Notes: generated from the sequence alone by a model not told the origin. A stretch of DNA of 38,586 nucleotides from Aeromicrobium sp. (GCA_014377785.1 JACMOZ010000327.1:1-38586), one strand, 5' to 3'; shown: positions 1-8,905, counted from the first letter of the stretch. Numbers and translations are program-made.

Positions 1-1
1 C

Positions 2-133
2 GTGTGCCTCGACAGATTGCGCATGGAGCCGCCGCGTTACTGCACCAAATGCCGTCGCCGCATGGTCGTTCAGGTGGTGCCGCGCGAGTGGACCGCCACA
101 TGCGTCGAGCACGGCGAACTCAGCTCCGCCTGA
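2..133 (+). CDS. bsaP: Biotin synthase auxiliary protein BsaP-like, 3' part
   Basis: This open frame enters from the left edge and ends at TGA 131-133. The 43 visible residues hold a CTKC pair followed by basic residues (CRRRMVVQVV) and then CVEH, giving a C-x2-C ... C-x2-H tetrad suited to zinc or an Fe-S cluster. That pattern and the small size match the actinobacterial BsaP family (Rv1590-like), which usually lies just downstream of bioB and is needed for biotin synthase activity. The convergent biotin transporter genes support the call. The true start is probably outside the window; the GTG at 2 and ATG at 23 are the only visible candidates. The identity rests on recalled motif similarity. 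Confidence 0.72.
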   Translation: MCLDRLRMEPPRYCTKCRRRMVVQVVPREWTATCVEHGELSSA

Positions 134-154
134 GCGTCCCGCCAGGTGTGCCCG

Positions 155-772
155 TCAATTGTCGTCGCCGAGACCCCTCGCGGCAAGGGCGTCACCGGTG
201 TCATGGGCCTGAGCGACAACGCGGAGCACCATCGGCGTCAGGTTGGCGCGCGCGCTGCGCTCGAGGCCGCGGGCCTTGGCAGCTTCCCGGGTCTCATGGG
301 CAATAGTGAAAATTTGCGGGATCGCACCGATCATGAGCGAAAACGTCAGTGCCACCTTGGCCGGATTGACCCCAATTCGGCCAAACGGCATCAACCCCCG
401 GGTGATCGCGTCGAGCATGGCGTCCATCGGTGTCGTCGCGGTGAAGACGGTGGCGGCCACGACGAGGGCAAGCATTGTTGCCACGATTTCGGTCGCCAAC
501 GGCCAGCCGTGTTGCCACAATTGGAACGCACCGAGGACGGCCACCACGAGCAGAATCGGTCGCAGTCCCCGCCACAATGTTCGCAGTGGCACGCGCGCCC
601 ATACGCCGAGCGCGATCGAAAAGGCGAGTGCCCCGACGGGCGGCCACGGGCCGTGTAAGGCCACCACGAAAATGCTGTACGTGAACAGCAAACCGAGCTT
701 GGGGCCGGCCGGTATGTGGTGCAGCAAAGTCGTTCCGGGGTGATAGATGCCAAGCGGCAGCGTTTGCCTCAT
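155..772 (-). CDS. bioN: ECF transporter transmembrane (T) component, biotin
   Basis: BioN is the membrane coupling subunit of the BioMNY energy-coupling-factor biotin importer. The 205-residue protein has several hydrophobic segments, about residues 27-57, 72-90 and 96-112. The two Ala-Arg-Gly coupling motifs at residues 167-169 and 198-200 dock on the ATPase. I chose the ATG at 772 because it overlaps the bioM stop as ATGA, which indicates translational coupling; the open frame continues upstream only inside bioM. With bioM and the nearby bioY it makes a complete transporter. The substrate is inferred from bioY and the BioQ-type operator, not from this protein itself. Confidence 0.9.
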   Translation of the reverse strand: MRQTLPLGIYHPGTTLLHHIPAGPKLGLLFTYSIFVVALHGPWPPVGALAFSIALGVWARVPLRTLWRGLRPILLVVAVLGAFQLWQHGWPLATEIVATMLALVVAATVFTATTPMDAMLDAITRGLMPFGRIGVNPAKVALTFSLMIGAIPQIFTIAHETREAAKARGLERSARANLTPMVLRVVAQAHDTGDALAARGLGDDN

Positions 773-1467
773 GGCGAGGCCACACCATTCCGATAATGTT
801 CCACTGCTGCCGTTGGTTCGCCGTCGAAATCCACGCGGCCATCGGCAATCACCAGGACGCGATCGCAACGCTGTGCAAGGTCGAGGTCGTGCGTCACCAA
901 CACGAGTTGTTGGGTCAGGCCGAAGAGTCGCTCGGCGATGATGGCGCTGTTGCGGAGATCGAGGAGCGTGGTCGGTTCGTCGGCGACGACGATCTTCGGT
1001 TCAGTCGCGAGGACGCCCGCCAAGGCAAGGAGTTGTTGCTGACCTCCGGACAGACTGTGCACGCTGGAGTCGGCGTGAGCCGCGAGCCCGAATCCCTCGA
1101 GCACCTCATTCACCCGCACCGCCCGCGCCGCCTTGACCGGAATGTGTCGCCTCAGCGACAGCGCGATGTCCTCGGCAACGGTCGGCATGACGAGTTGGGC
1201 GGCGGGATTCGTGAACGCGAAACCGACTTGCCGGCGCACGGCCGGCCCGTCCTTGTCGACGTCCAGCCCATCGACGGTGACCCGGCCCGAGGATGGGACG
1301 ACAAGCCCGTTGATGAGCCGCGCGAGAGTCGATTTGCCCGAACCGTTGCCGCCGATGAAGGCAACCCGTTGTTCGGTCAGCGTGGCCGTGATGTCCTGCA
1401 GAATGACGACGTCACCGATAGCCGCCGGAGCGGTGACGGTGACGTCGTCGAACGAGATGAGGGCCAC
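769..1467 (-). CDS. bioM: ECF transporter ATPase component, biotin
   Basis: This ABC ATPase energises the BioMNY importer. In the 232 residues I see Walker A GGNGSGKST (39-47), a Q-loop near Gln91, the signature LSGGQ (139-143), Walker B ending in DEP with catalytic Glu164, and the H-loop His193. A single ABC domain of this length is normal for EcfA/BioM. The GTG start at 1467 lies 6 nt after a TAACCT -10-like box, so the mRNA is probably leaderless. It overlaps bioN by 4 nt. The gene has its own promoter and is separated from bioY by an unrelated hydrolase gene, unlike compact bioYMN operons. Confidence 0.93.
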   Translation of the reverse strand: MALISFDDVTVTAPAAIGDVVILQDITATLTEQRVAFIGGNGSGKSTLARLINGLVVPSSGRVTVDGLDVDKDGPAVRRQVGFAFTNPAAQLVMPTVAEDIALSLRRHIPVKAARAVRVNEVLEGFGLAAHADSSVHSLSGGQQQLLALAGVLATEPKIVVADEPTTLLDLRNSAIIAERLFGLTQQLVLVTHDLDLAQRCDRVLVIADGRVDFDGEPTAAVEHYRNGVASP

Positions 1468-1473
1468 GGATCG

Positions 1474-1500
1474 AGGTTAATATGTGGGCGAGTGTGTCAA
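1474..1500 (-). promoter_or_regulatory. Probable leaderless promoter of bioMN
   Basis: On the minus strand TTGACA (1495-1500) is followed after 15 nt by TAACCT (1474-1479), then 6 nt later by the GTG of bioM. The 15-nt spacer is short, so the -35 assignment is weak, but the -10-to-start spacing matches other starts in the window. No TGAAC-N3-GTTCA box is visible here, so BioQ control of bioMN is not evident. Confidence 0.5.
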
Positions 1501-1561
1501 GTGGGCAGGGCGAAGTGCCGTCCATGGTTGTCGTCGTGGACGCTCCGCCTGTTTGAACCGA

Positions 1562-2638
1562 TCAGTTGAGACGAAGTTCCGCTGCGTGACCGAGGTGATC
1601 CGACGCCCAGCGACCGTCAGACGTCTGGCGTTCGGAACCGAAGGTCCATGACTTCTCCGGAGTGACGTTGCCCTTGAACATGATCAAGTCGATACGATGC
1701 TCGACCGAATCGGCCGGCTGGTTCAGTTCATCGCCGAAGCCAGCGGTGGAGCCGGGCTCGCCCGGGTGCAGGATTGGCCACGTGTCGACCATGCCGCCAC
1801 CGACCAGCGTGAAGTACGCCAGACGGTTGTCGGCAACCGGAAGCTCCGGTCCGGTGTTCATGTCCCCGACCAGGATGACATCGCCCCCGGCCGAAGCGAT
1901 GGCGCCCGCGAGAAGTTCGCGCGCCTGAAGGATCCGGATCTCGTAATGGAATGCTTCGAGGTGGGTGTTGATGAAGCGGTACGACCGATCGCCTTGGCGA
2001 ACGTCCGCAGCGGTCCACCCGCGCGTGCTCGTCATCGTGGTTCCGGTCGACGGCAGCGGGAACGCCAGGTTGTTGACGAAGTTGCCCGATGAAGTGTCGG
2101 TGATCTCGACCTTGCCACCGGCGCGAACCAAGATGGCGTCGCGCATCGTGAGACGCGCGTCAACGTAGTAGGGGGCGCCGGTAGGTGCTTCGAGGTTGGC
2201 CTCGTTCTGCACGACGGCGATCTCGTAGGGGTGGCCAGACTTTGCGAGCTCGGCCATCAAGAGCTCGAGGTAGTCATAACGCACGGTGGTGGCTTCCGCA
2301 GGGTCACCAAGCGCGCCGGTACGCCACAATGCAACCTCTTGCAGGCCGACCAGATCCGGCTTGTCCTCGACGATCTCCTTGGCCAGCAGTTTGGCGCGCT
2401 CGGGGAAGTTGACCCGATCGACGTTGCTGAGAAGCGCAGCGTTGGCAGTCATCAGCGCAGGCAGAGTGGGCGCGCCGATCGACGGGGTGAGGTTTCCGCC
2501 GAGGAACAGGTTGCGGGTCATGACGGTGACCTTGGGGCCGCCGTCTTGGGCCTGAGCCGGTGTCGAGACGACACAGAGCGACACGGCAGCCGCAGTGGCA
2601 CCGAGCATGAACCTGCGCAGGAGGACAGGTACGGACAT
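1562..2638 (-). CDS. Secreted endonuclease/exonuclease/phosphatase-family protein
   Basis: The 358-residue product has a Sec signal peptide: a basic start, a hydrophobic core at about 10-25 and AQA before a likely cleavage near residue 30. The mature part has the EEP (DNase I-like) fold motifs in order: TRNLFLGGN (41-49), LQE with metal-binding Glu101, NTH with His226, GDMN (258-261), HRID (314-317) and the terminal SDH (346-348). These are the metal and catalytic residues of DNase I, sphingomyelinase and inositol-phosphatase relatives; the substrate cannot be read from the sequence. I chose the ATG at 2638, preceded by AAAGAAG, because the longer frame adds a non-signal-like 20-residue extension. 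It sits between bioY and bioMN on the same strand without an obvious link to biotin. Confidence 0.85.
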   Translation of the reverse strand: MSVPVLLRRFMLGATAAAVSLCVVSTPAQAQDGGPKVTVMTRNLFLGGNLTPSIGAPTLPALMTANAALLSNVDRVNFPERAKLLAKEIVEDKPDLVGLQEVALWRTGALGDPAEATTVRYDYLELLMAELAKSGHPYEIAVVQNEANLEAPTGAPYYVDARLTMRDAILVRAGGKVEITDTSSGNFVNNLAFPLPSTGTTMTSTRGWTAADVRQGDRSYRFINTHLEAFHYEIRILQARELLAGAIASAGGDVILVGDMNTGPELPVADNRLAYFTLVGGGMVDTWPILHPGEPGSTAGFGDELNQPADSVEHRIDLIMFKGNVTPEKSWTFGSERQTSDGRWASDHLGHAAELRLN

Positions 2639-2748
2639 GGGAGCTTCTTTCTGGCCGCGAGGCTTGTGGCGTGCGGCGGCGGGTGGTTGTCGCCGCATCG
2701 TGTCACAGGCATGGGTCAGCGGTCACCAACCTGCACGGGCAGTACCGA

Positions 2749-3342
2749 CTAGCCGCGCTTGGCGAGCAACGCCGGGAAGGCCCGGTGTACCGCGGCCGCC
2801 ACGAGCGCCACGGCCACGATCTTGATCAGGTCGGCGGGGACGTACGTCAACGCGCCCTTGAAGGCGGCATTCGTCGTCATGCTGGCGAAGGCGATGAAGC
2901 CGAGGGCACCGAACGCATAGACGACAACCTCACCGATGACACCCGCGACGGCCACGATGACAGCGGTCACGGCAAGACCCTGATGACGCGCCCGCTCGAC
3001 GATAAAGCCGATGAGGGCTGCGGCGATGGGGAAGGACACGAGGTAGCCGGAAGTCGGACCGGAGAATGGCGCGATGCCCGAGGATCCGCCGGCGAAAATT
3101 GGCAGACCGGCCGCGCCGACAGCGAGGTAGAGCAGGACGGCGAAGAATCCGCGCTTCATGCCGAGCACGGCACCGGCGAGGAATACACCGAAAACTTGAA
3201 GTGTGATGGGCACGCCGTTGAGGCCGATCGGCAAGGCCGCGGAGACCGAACAGACGGCGATGAGCGCCGCGAAGGTCGCGATCAGGGCGAGGTCGGTTGT
3301 CGTCGACGTCTTCCTGGCAGAGGACGGGGCAGTGGTGGACAT
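2749..3342 (-). CDS. bioY: Biotin transporter substrate-binding S component BioY
   Basis: BioY is the membrane S component that binds biotin for the ECF transporter. The 197-residue protein has a polar N-tail and about six hydrophobic helices. Family hallmarks are PITLQVFGVFLAGAVLG (45-61), a loop with PIFAGGSSGI (81-90) and GPTSGYLVSFP (95-105), which carry the substrate-contacting residues of BioY. GGAG lies 8 nt before the ATG at 3342. A promoter and a perfect BioQ-type palindrome lie upstream, so repression in biotin-replete cells is expected. BioMN, 1.3 kb downstream on the same strand, would supply its energising module. Confidence 0.93.
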   Translation of the reverse strand: MSTTAPSSARKTSTTTDLALIATFAALIAVCSVSAALPIGLNGVPITLQVFGVFLAGAVLGMKRGFFAVLLYLAVGAAGLPIFAGGSSGIAPFSGPTSGYLVSFPIAAALIGFIVERARHQGLAVTAVIVAVAGVIGEVVVYAFGALGFIAFASMTTNAAFKGALTYVPADLIKIVAVALVAAAVHRAFPALLAKRG

Positions 3343-3393
3343 CGGGAAGTCTCCAGAATTCGGGGATCGGGATTCACCCTGGCGATGGTCGGA

Positions 3394-3406
3394 TGAACGG
3401 TGTTCA
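3394..3406. promoter_or_regulatory. BioQ operator, perfect 13-bp palindrome
   Basis: TGAAC-GGT-GTTCA is a perfect inverted repeat with a 3-nt centre. It matches the TGAAC-N3-GTTCA type box known for the TetR-family biotin regulator BioQ of corynebacteria and mycobacteria. It lies at the predicted transcription start of bioY and covers the -35 position of the divergent TetR gene, so one bound dimer could silence both. Confidence 0.85.
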
Positions 3407-3436
3407 GGTTAGTCGATAGACTCATCGCGTTGTCAA
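3406..3436 (-). promoter_or_regulatory. bioY promoter
   Basis: On the minus strand a consensus TTGACA (3431-3436) is followed after 19 nt by TAACCT (3406-3411). The start of transcription would fall near 3399, inside the BioQ palindrome. On the opposite strand TAGACT (3417-3422) could be the -10 box of the divergent regulator gene. Confidence 0.6.
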
Positions 3437-3440
3437 TCAG

Positions 3441-4049
3441 ATGCCACACAGACGGGACCGGGCCTGCATGCGTTATCACCGCACGGACATCGTCCAGTAT
3501 GCGATCGGCGTTCTCGACCAGTACGGACTCGCCGACCTCTCGATGCGAAGGATTGCCGCTGAGCTCGGCGTGCAGCCCAGTGCGCTGTATCACCATTTCG
3601 TCAACAAACAGGCGCTGCTTGCCGCCGTTGCCGATGAGATCCTCGCGCGAGGCGGGCGTTCTGTCGAACCGGATTCGGCTTGGGATAAGCAGATCCTCAG
3701 CGAGTGTCGGGTTCTGCGCAATGCGATGCTCGCCTACCGCGACGGTGCCGAATTGATCTCGACCGTCCGCGCCTTCGGTCTGGGCGTACGGGTGCCACAC
3801 GGAGAGCTGGCAGAGACGATCCGGAGTGCCGGTTTCGACGACTCCTTCTCACGAGCGGCCGCGACGACGATCCTGCACTTCGTGTTCGGCCAGGTCAGCT
3901 ACGAGCAGTTGTCATTGCAGGCACACAGCGATGGCGCCATCGACAGTTCTGTTGACTTGCCGGCCGGCGATGCCGCCTATGAGTTCTCGCTCGGGCTGAT
4001 GCTCATCGTCGACGGCATCCGTATGCGGCAACCCTCCTACGAACGCTGA
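3441..4049 (+). CDS. bioQ: TetR-family regulator, BioQ-like
   Basis: The 202-residue protein (193 from the second ATG) has a TetR helix-turn-helix: DLSMRRIAAELGVQPSALYH followed by HFVNKQALLAA, and a helical ligand-binding domain ending in a hydrophobic helix (FSLGLMLIVDGI). It is transcribed away from bioY across a gap holding a perfect BioQ-type palindrome, which makes it the probable biotin-gene repressor with autoregulation. Two starts are possible: ATG 3441, which no ribosome site precedes but which lies about 12 nt after the predicted transcript start, and ATG 3468, which begins right at the conserved N-terminal helix. The gene name is an inference from family, position and operator. 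Confidence 0.78.
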   Translation: MPHRRDRACMRYHRTDIVQYAIGVLDQYGLADLSMRRIAAELGVQPSALYHHFVNKQALLAAVADEILARGGRSVEPDSAWDKQILSECRVLRNAMLAYRDGAELISTVRAFGLGVRVPHGELAETIRSAGFDDSFSRAAATTILHFVFGQVSYEQLSLQAHSDGAIDSSVDLPAGDAAYEFSLGLMLIVDGIRMRQPSYER

Positions 4050-4076
4050 TCCCCAACTGGCCTCAGCACCGAGGTG

Positions 4077-4082
4077 TACGTT
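4077..4082 (+). promoter_or_regulatory. -10 box of vapBC, leaderless
   Basis: TACGTT lies 6 nt before the ATG of vapB at 4089, so transcription would begin at or next to the start codon. There is no ribosome-binding site in this interval. Confidence 0.5.
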
Positions 4083-4088
4083 TGGTGT

Positions 4089-4334
4089 ATGGCACGCACA
4101 AACATTGACATCGACGACGAGCTCATAGCCGCCGCCATGCACAAATACGGATTGAAGACCAAGCGTGAAGCTGTCGATCTGGCTCTCCGCAAACTGGTTG
4201 GCCCGAAGTTCACGATCGAGCTTTTGGAATCGGTCACCGGGATCGGCTGGGAAGGCGATCTGGACGAGATGAGGTCCGCCAGGTTCGATGACTGGCCCGA
4301 GGTGTCGGAGGCACCTGATTCGGCAGCACAGTGA
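4089..4334 (+). CDS. vapB: VapB-family antitoxin
   Basis: The 81-residue protein begins [20 protein letters not shown], the ribbon-helix-helix N-terminus of short VapB antitoxins (DUF2191-like), with RTNIDID as the DNA-contacting strand and [15 protein letters not shown] as the helix pair. The acidic, tryptophan-bearing C-terminus ([16 protein letters not shown]) is the part expected to wrap the toxin. I chose the ATG at 4089 over the longer frame from 4074 because the domain begins there and TACGTT lies 6 nt upstream. Its TGA overlaps the GTG of vapC, the usual coupled arrangement. The VapB-VapC complex would autorepress this promoter, as is known for the family. Confidence 0.88.
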   Translation: MARTNIDIDDELIAAAMHKYGLKTKREAVDLALRKLVGPKFTIELLESVTGIGWEGDLDEMRSARFDDWPEVSEAPDSAAQ

Positions 4335-4366
4335 CGTTAGAGAAAGCAGTGACGTTAGAGAAAGCA
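4331..4366 (+). repeat. Exact 18-bp tandem duplication at the vapC start
   Basis: The unit GTGACGTTAGAGAAAGCA occurs twice in a row, 4331-4348 and 4349-4366, followed by a degenerate third unit (4367-4384) coding ATPDKA. Each exact copy carries a GTG that could start vapC; the first also carries the vapB stop. Confidence 0.95.
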
Positions 4367-4786
4367 GCGACCCCAGACAAAGCGGTGATTCTGGTTGACA
4401 CGTCCGTATGGATCGATCGTTTGCGTGGCATTCGTGGCCGAGCATTTAACGGTGCCGAACGGCTGGCTAAGGGAATTGCGGGCCACGCTTCAATCACCGA
4501 GCCGATCATCATGGAGTTGCTCTGTGGGGCCGGTCCTGTCGAGCTCGACCGCGTCCGAAACCTGATCGACTCGCTCAATGTCCTCTCGATTGAACCTTCT
4601 GTGGACTTTGCCGATGCGGCCGCGATTTTCCGCGCGACGAGAGCCAACGGAAGGCAGGCGCGCAAGGTCAATGACTGCCTGATCGCCGCCGTCGCTCTTC
4701 GCCATGATGCGGTGTTGTGGCACAAAGACAGCGATTTTGAAGCAATCGCTGCGGTAACGAAGTTGAAAACGGTTGACCTGCGCTGA
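4331..4786 (+). CDS. vapC: VapC-family PIN-domain ribonuclease toxin
   Basis: The 151-residue product is a PIN-domain RNase. The acidic metal-binding residues are present: Asp23 in [11 protein letters not shown], Glu62 in IIMELL, Asp115 in NDCLIAA and Asp133/Asp135 in KDSDF, so the toxin looks active. The N-terminus is odd: before the usual start of the fold near residue 18 there are three six-residue units, [12 protein letters not shown] and ATPDKA, the first two coded by an exact 18-bp tandem duplication (4331-4366). Two GTG codons, 4331 and 4349, are therefore possible starts; the first overlaps the vapB stop as GTGA. The gene ends 3 bp from the stop of guaB1. Confidence 0.9.
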   Translation: MTLEKAVTLEKAATPDKAVILVDTSVWIDRLRGIRGRAFNGAERLAKGIAGHASITEPIIMELLCGAGPVELDRVRNLIDSLNVLSIEPSVDFADAAAIFRATRANGRQARKVNDCLIAAVALRHDAVLWHKDSDFEAIAAVTKLKTVDLR

Positions 4787-4789
4787 GCC

Positions 4790-6259
<1,470 letters not shown>

Positions 6260-6307
6260 GCCGTGTGCCCCACTTCGCCACGCGCCAGTTTCTCCTCGGA
6301 CCGCGGT

Positions 6308-7441
6308 TCAACCGTCGATCGACGGTGCGAACTTGGGCACTCTCATGGTGACCTTTGTGCCGAGGCCGGGAGCAGTCTCGATGACGATGCCGTACTCATT
6401 GCCGTAGACGGTGCGCATACGTTCGTCCACGTTGCCCAACCCGACCGACTCGCTGGTCTCCTGACCCAAAAGTGCTGCCCTCACCTTGTCTGGCTCGACC
6501 CCGATACCGTCATCCTCGATCGTGATGACGCATTCGGTGCCGGCGTCGAGCGCTATGACGGTGATCGTGCCGTTGCCGGCCTTGGCCTCCAAACCGTGGC
6601 GTACGGCGTTTTCCACCAGCGGCTGCACCGACAGGAACGGCAACGTCACACTCAACACTTCGGGAGCGATCCGGGTGACGATCCGCAGCCGGTCGCCGAA
6701 GCGGGCCTTCTCCAACACGAGATAGCGCTCGATCGAACGGAGTTCCTCGGCGAGAGTCGTGAACTCCCCGTGTCGGCGGAACGAGTAACGGGTGAAGTCG
6801 GCGAACTCCAGCAACAGTTCGCGGGCGCGTTCGGGGTCCGTACGGACGAACGAGGCGATCGCCCCAAGCGAGTTGTAAATGAAGTGTGGGGAGATTTGCG
6901 CACGCAAGGCACGTAGTTCGGCCTCCATCAGCGCCGTGCGTGATTTGTCGAGCTCGGCGAGTTCGAGCTGACTGGACATCCAGCGGGCGACTTCGGTCGT
7001 CGCTCGTGCGAGTCCGGCCGAGGCTTCCTCGCTCACCACGACCAGCGTCCCGACGACCCGGTCCTCGACCGACAGCGGTGCCACGATCGCGTGGTCGGAG
7101 GCTTGAGTCGCCCCCGTCTTGACCGCCGCCGATGTCAGGTGGGCGACGTCCTCGGGGGAGCCGGGACCGTCCCAGGCGAGTGCGCCGTGAACATCGGTGA
7201 TGGCAACCGTCGGAGTGCGGAGGAGTTCGCGCACATGAGGCAGCGACTTCGTGGCGCTTTCCGCGTTGAGCCCCCTACGGAGCGCGGGTGCCGTCAGCGA
7301 GGCCGTATGCAGGGTTTCGTAAGTCGTGCGATCCTCGGGAGTTCCCAATGACCGGCGACGGCCGAGGAGTTGCCAGCGGATGAAGACTGCGAGTGCGACA
7401 AGGCCGAGGGCCGAGAGGATTGCGGTCGTCAGGTTGTCCAT
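6308..7441 (-). CDS. LytS/YehU-type sensor histidine kinase
   Basis: The 377-residue protein has one N-terminal membrane helix (about 7-26), a GAF-like sensor region (about 60-160), a helix, then the His_kinase domain with phospho-acceptor His186 in QISPHFIYNSLGA and the ATPase with N-box LVENAVRHGLE (Asn278) and DDGIGV/GLGNVDER lid motifs. This is the LytS class, which usually pairs with a LytTR-type regulator; none is adjacent, so its partner is elsewhere or upstream of the transcript. I start it at ATG 7441, where the membrane helix begins; the longer frame runs into the preceding gene. It follows the methyltransferase by 13 nt and is probably co-transcribed. Confidence 0.85.
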   Translation of the reverse strand: MDNLTTAILSALGLVALAVFIRWQLLGRRRSLGTPEDRTTYETLHTASLTAPALRRGLNAESATKSLPHVRELLRTPTVAITDVHGALAWDGPGSPEDVAHLTSAAVKTGATQASDHAIVAPLSVEDRVVGTLVVVSEEASAGLARATTEVARWMSSQLELAELDKSRTALMEAELRALRAQISPHFIYNSLGAIASFVRTDPERARELLLEFADFTRYSFRRHGEFTTLAEELRSIERYLVLEKARFGDRLRIVTRIAPEVLSVTLPFLSVQPLVENAVRHGLEAKAGNGTITVIALDAGTECVITIEDDGIGVEPDKVRAALLGQETSESVGLGNVDERMRTVYGNEYGIVIETAPGLGTKVTMRVPKFAPSIDG

Positions 7442-7454
7442 GGGATTTCGCGAC

Positions 7455-8135
7455 TCAGCGGAAATCGAGAAGCATGGTGTCGGGCGGCTCGGCCTCGTCC
7501 GGAAAGCCATCCTTGTCGACCCTTGCCCGCAGGCAATGCGTCTCGTGCCGCAACCGCAAATGACCGGTCTGTGCGCCGTAACTGAGGAAGAGTTCGCGCA
7601 CCCGGTCCAGTGTTTCTTCGCCGGCCGAAGGCCCCATGGTGGACTTGGCAAACTTCATAAGGCCGGTCAGGTCGAGTTGTTCCCAACTGCCGAAATCGGT
7701 GCGTTCGGGTTCGTCAAATAACCCTGAGGCGCCGAGTGTGTCGACCGGGGTCGGGGCCGGTCCAAGATCGCCGATGAGTTCACGCAGCTTGCGCAGCCAC
7801 GGGATCGAGTCGTCATACGACTGCGAAATCGTCGACAGTAAACCGCCGTGGCGCAGAACGCGGGCAAATTCGGCGAGAGCAGAAGGCGGCCGCTGCACGT
7901 CGGGAGCGATGACCACGTCGAAGGCATTGGCGACAAAAGGCAACCGCGATCCGGTCATCTTCACGTAGGAGACCTCGGGGTGGCGGACATTGCTGAGCTC
8001 ATCGCTCGCGACGACAACTTCGTGGCCCTGGTCGGCGAGTTGGAACGCCAACGGATTGTCGCCGAGGTGCAGTACGCAGGCCAACTGGTCGCCAACCAGC
8101 CATTTGGCGGTGCGGTCTGCATACGGAATGTTCAT
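7455..8135 (-). CDS. Class I SAM-dependent methyltransferase, Methyltransf_11-like
   Basis: The 226-residue protein has a Rossmann-like order: a first glycine motif VLHLGDNPLA, an acidic second-strand end, LPFVANAFDVVIAP in the place of the motif after strand 4, and LAEFARVLRHGGLLSTISQ as the typical post-core strand with its glycine turn. The first motif is degenerate (GDN instead of GxGxG), so catalysis is uncertain. The ATG at 8135 lies 7 nt after a TAGCCT box. It is divergent from the Fic-like gene across 50 bp and leads into the kinase gene. The substrate is unknown. Confidence 0.72.
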   Translation of the reverse strand: MNIPYADRTAKWLVGDQLACVLHLGDNPLAFQLADQGHEVVVASDELSNVRHPEVSYVKMTGSRLPFVANAFDVVIAPDVQRPPSALAEFARVLRHGGLLSTISQSYDDSIPWLRKLRELIGDLGPAPTPVDTLGASGLFDEPERTDFGSWEQLDLTGLMKFAKSTMGPSAGEETLDRVRELFLSYGAQTGHLRLRHETHCLRARVDKDGFPDEAEPPDTMLLDFR

Positions 8136-8142
8136 TACCCGA

Positions 8143-8148
8143 AGGCTA
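8143..8148 (-). promoter_or_regulatory. -10 box of the methyltransferase-kinase operon
   Basis: TAGCCT on the minus strand lies 7 nt before the ATG at 8135. It faces a second box, 8174-8179 on the plus strand, only 25 bp away, so the two RNA polymerases would compete for the same short interval. Confidence 0.5.
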
Positions 8149-8173
8149 CCGGGCGTGCAGGGGGCGCGACCGG

Positions 8174-8179
8174 TACGCT
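8174..8179 (+). promoter_or_regulatory. -10 box of the Fic-like gene, leaderless
   Basis: TACGCT lies 6 nt before the GTG start at 8186. Its -35 region would overlap the opposing promoter of the methyltransferase gene. Confidence 0.5.
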
Positions 8180-8185
8180 GCGGGC

Positions 8186-8905
8186 GTGTCAAACGATCCC
8201 TTCATTTCCGCGGCTTCGCTCGAGGGAATCCCTTCGGCGTATGCGGCGACTCGCGACGGACTGGACTCCCTGCTCCGCGACCGTGGATTGCGTCGCAGCA
8301 CCCCCGAGGCGACAGGCGAATCGTTGCTCCTGGGCGCCGCTGCAACGGCCGCGATCGAAGGCAGCTCTTATGAGGTCGAGGCGCTCAAAGCAGGCGAAGG
8401 CGATGCGACTGCTCGCGGTGCCGTGTTGCTCTCGACCGAACTCCTGGGACTCGTCCCGGTGTGGAACCGTTCGCCGCTCCAGGCCATTGCCCGCATCCAC
8501 GCGCTCGCGGCAGCAGGAAGCGTGGACTCTTCGGATTTGGGCCGACCGTCCAACCCTGCCGGCGCCGAACGCCTCAATCTGCTCGGCCGAATCCTCGGTC
8601 AGCCGACCGAAGCGCCAGGACTCGTGGTCGCCGCCCTCGTCCATGCTGAGATCGCTGTTGCGGGAGCTTTCGCCTCGCACAATGGCGTTGTCGCCCGTGC
8701 GGTCGAACGACTCGTCCTCGTCGCCAAGGGTGTCGATCCGGCATCGGTGACCGTGCCCGAAGCGGGCCACGCCGCCGAGGTCGAGGGTTATCGTGCGGCG
8801 CTGGCTGCCTACGAAGGTGGTGAAGCCGCCGGAATCCACCAATGGCTCATGTATGCCTCGCAGGCGTTTTCGCGCGGCGCCGAAGCTTCACCGATGGCCC
8901 GATAG
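8186..8905 (+). CDS. Fic-fold protein with degenerate active site
   Basis: The 239-residue helical protein has the Fic inhibitory-helix pattern [S/T]xxxE[G/N] at Thr54-Glu58-Gly59 (TAAIEGSS). At 153-172 it has a helix-loop-helix aligning with the Fic core, HAEIAVAGAFASHNGVVARA. The catalytic HPFxxGNGR loop there reads GAFASHNGV: the histidine, the acidic residue and the arginine are gone. AMPylation by the normal mechanism is therefore unlikely. Such proteins occur beside the HAD/Ssd/Tad cluster in many actinobacteria and are often labelled only as oxidoreductase or hypothetical. GTG 8186 fits the TACGCT box upstream. The Fic relation is my motif alignment and should be checked by structure prediction. 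Confidence 0.65.
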   Translation: MSNDPFISAASLEGIPSAYAATRDGLDSLLRDRGLRRSTPEATGESLLLGAAATAAIEGSSYEVEALKAGEGDATARGAVLLSTELLGLVPVWNRSPLQAIARIHALAAAGSVDSSDLGRPSNPAGAERLNLLGRILGQPTEAPGLVVAALVHAEIAVAGAFASHNGVVARAVERLVLVAKGVDPASVTVPEAGHAAEVEGYRAALAAYEGGEAAGIHQWLMYASQAFSRGAEASPMAR

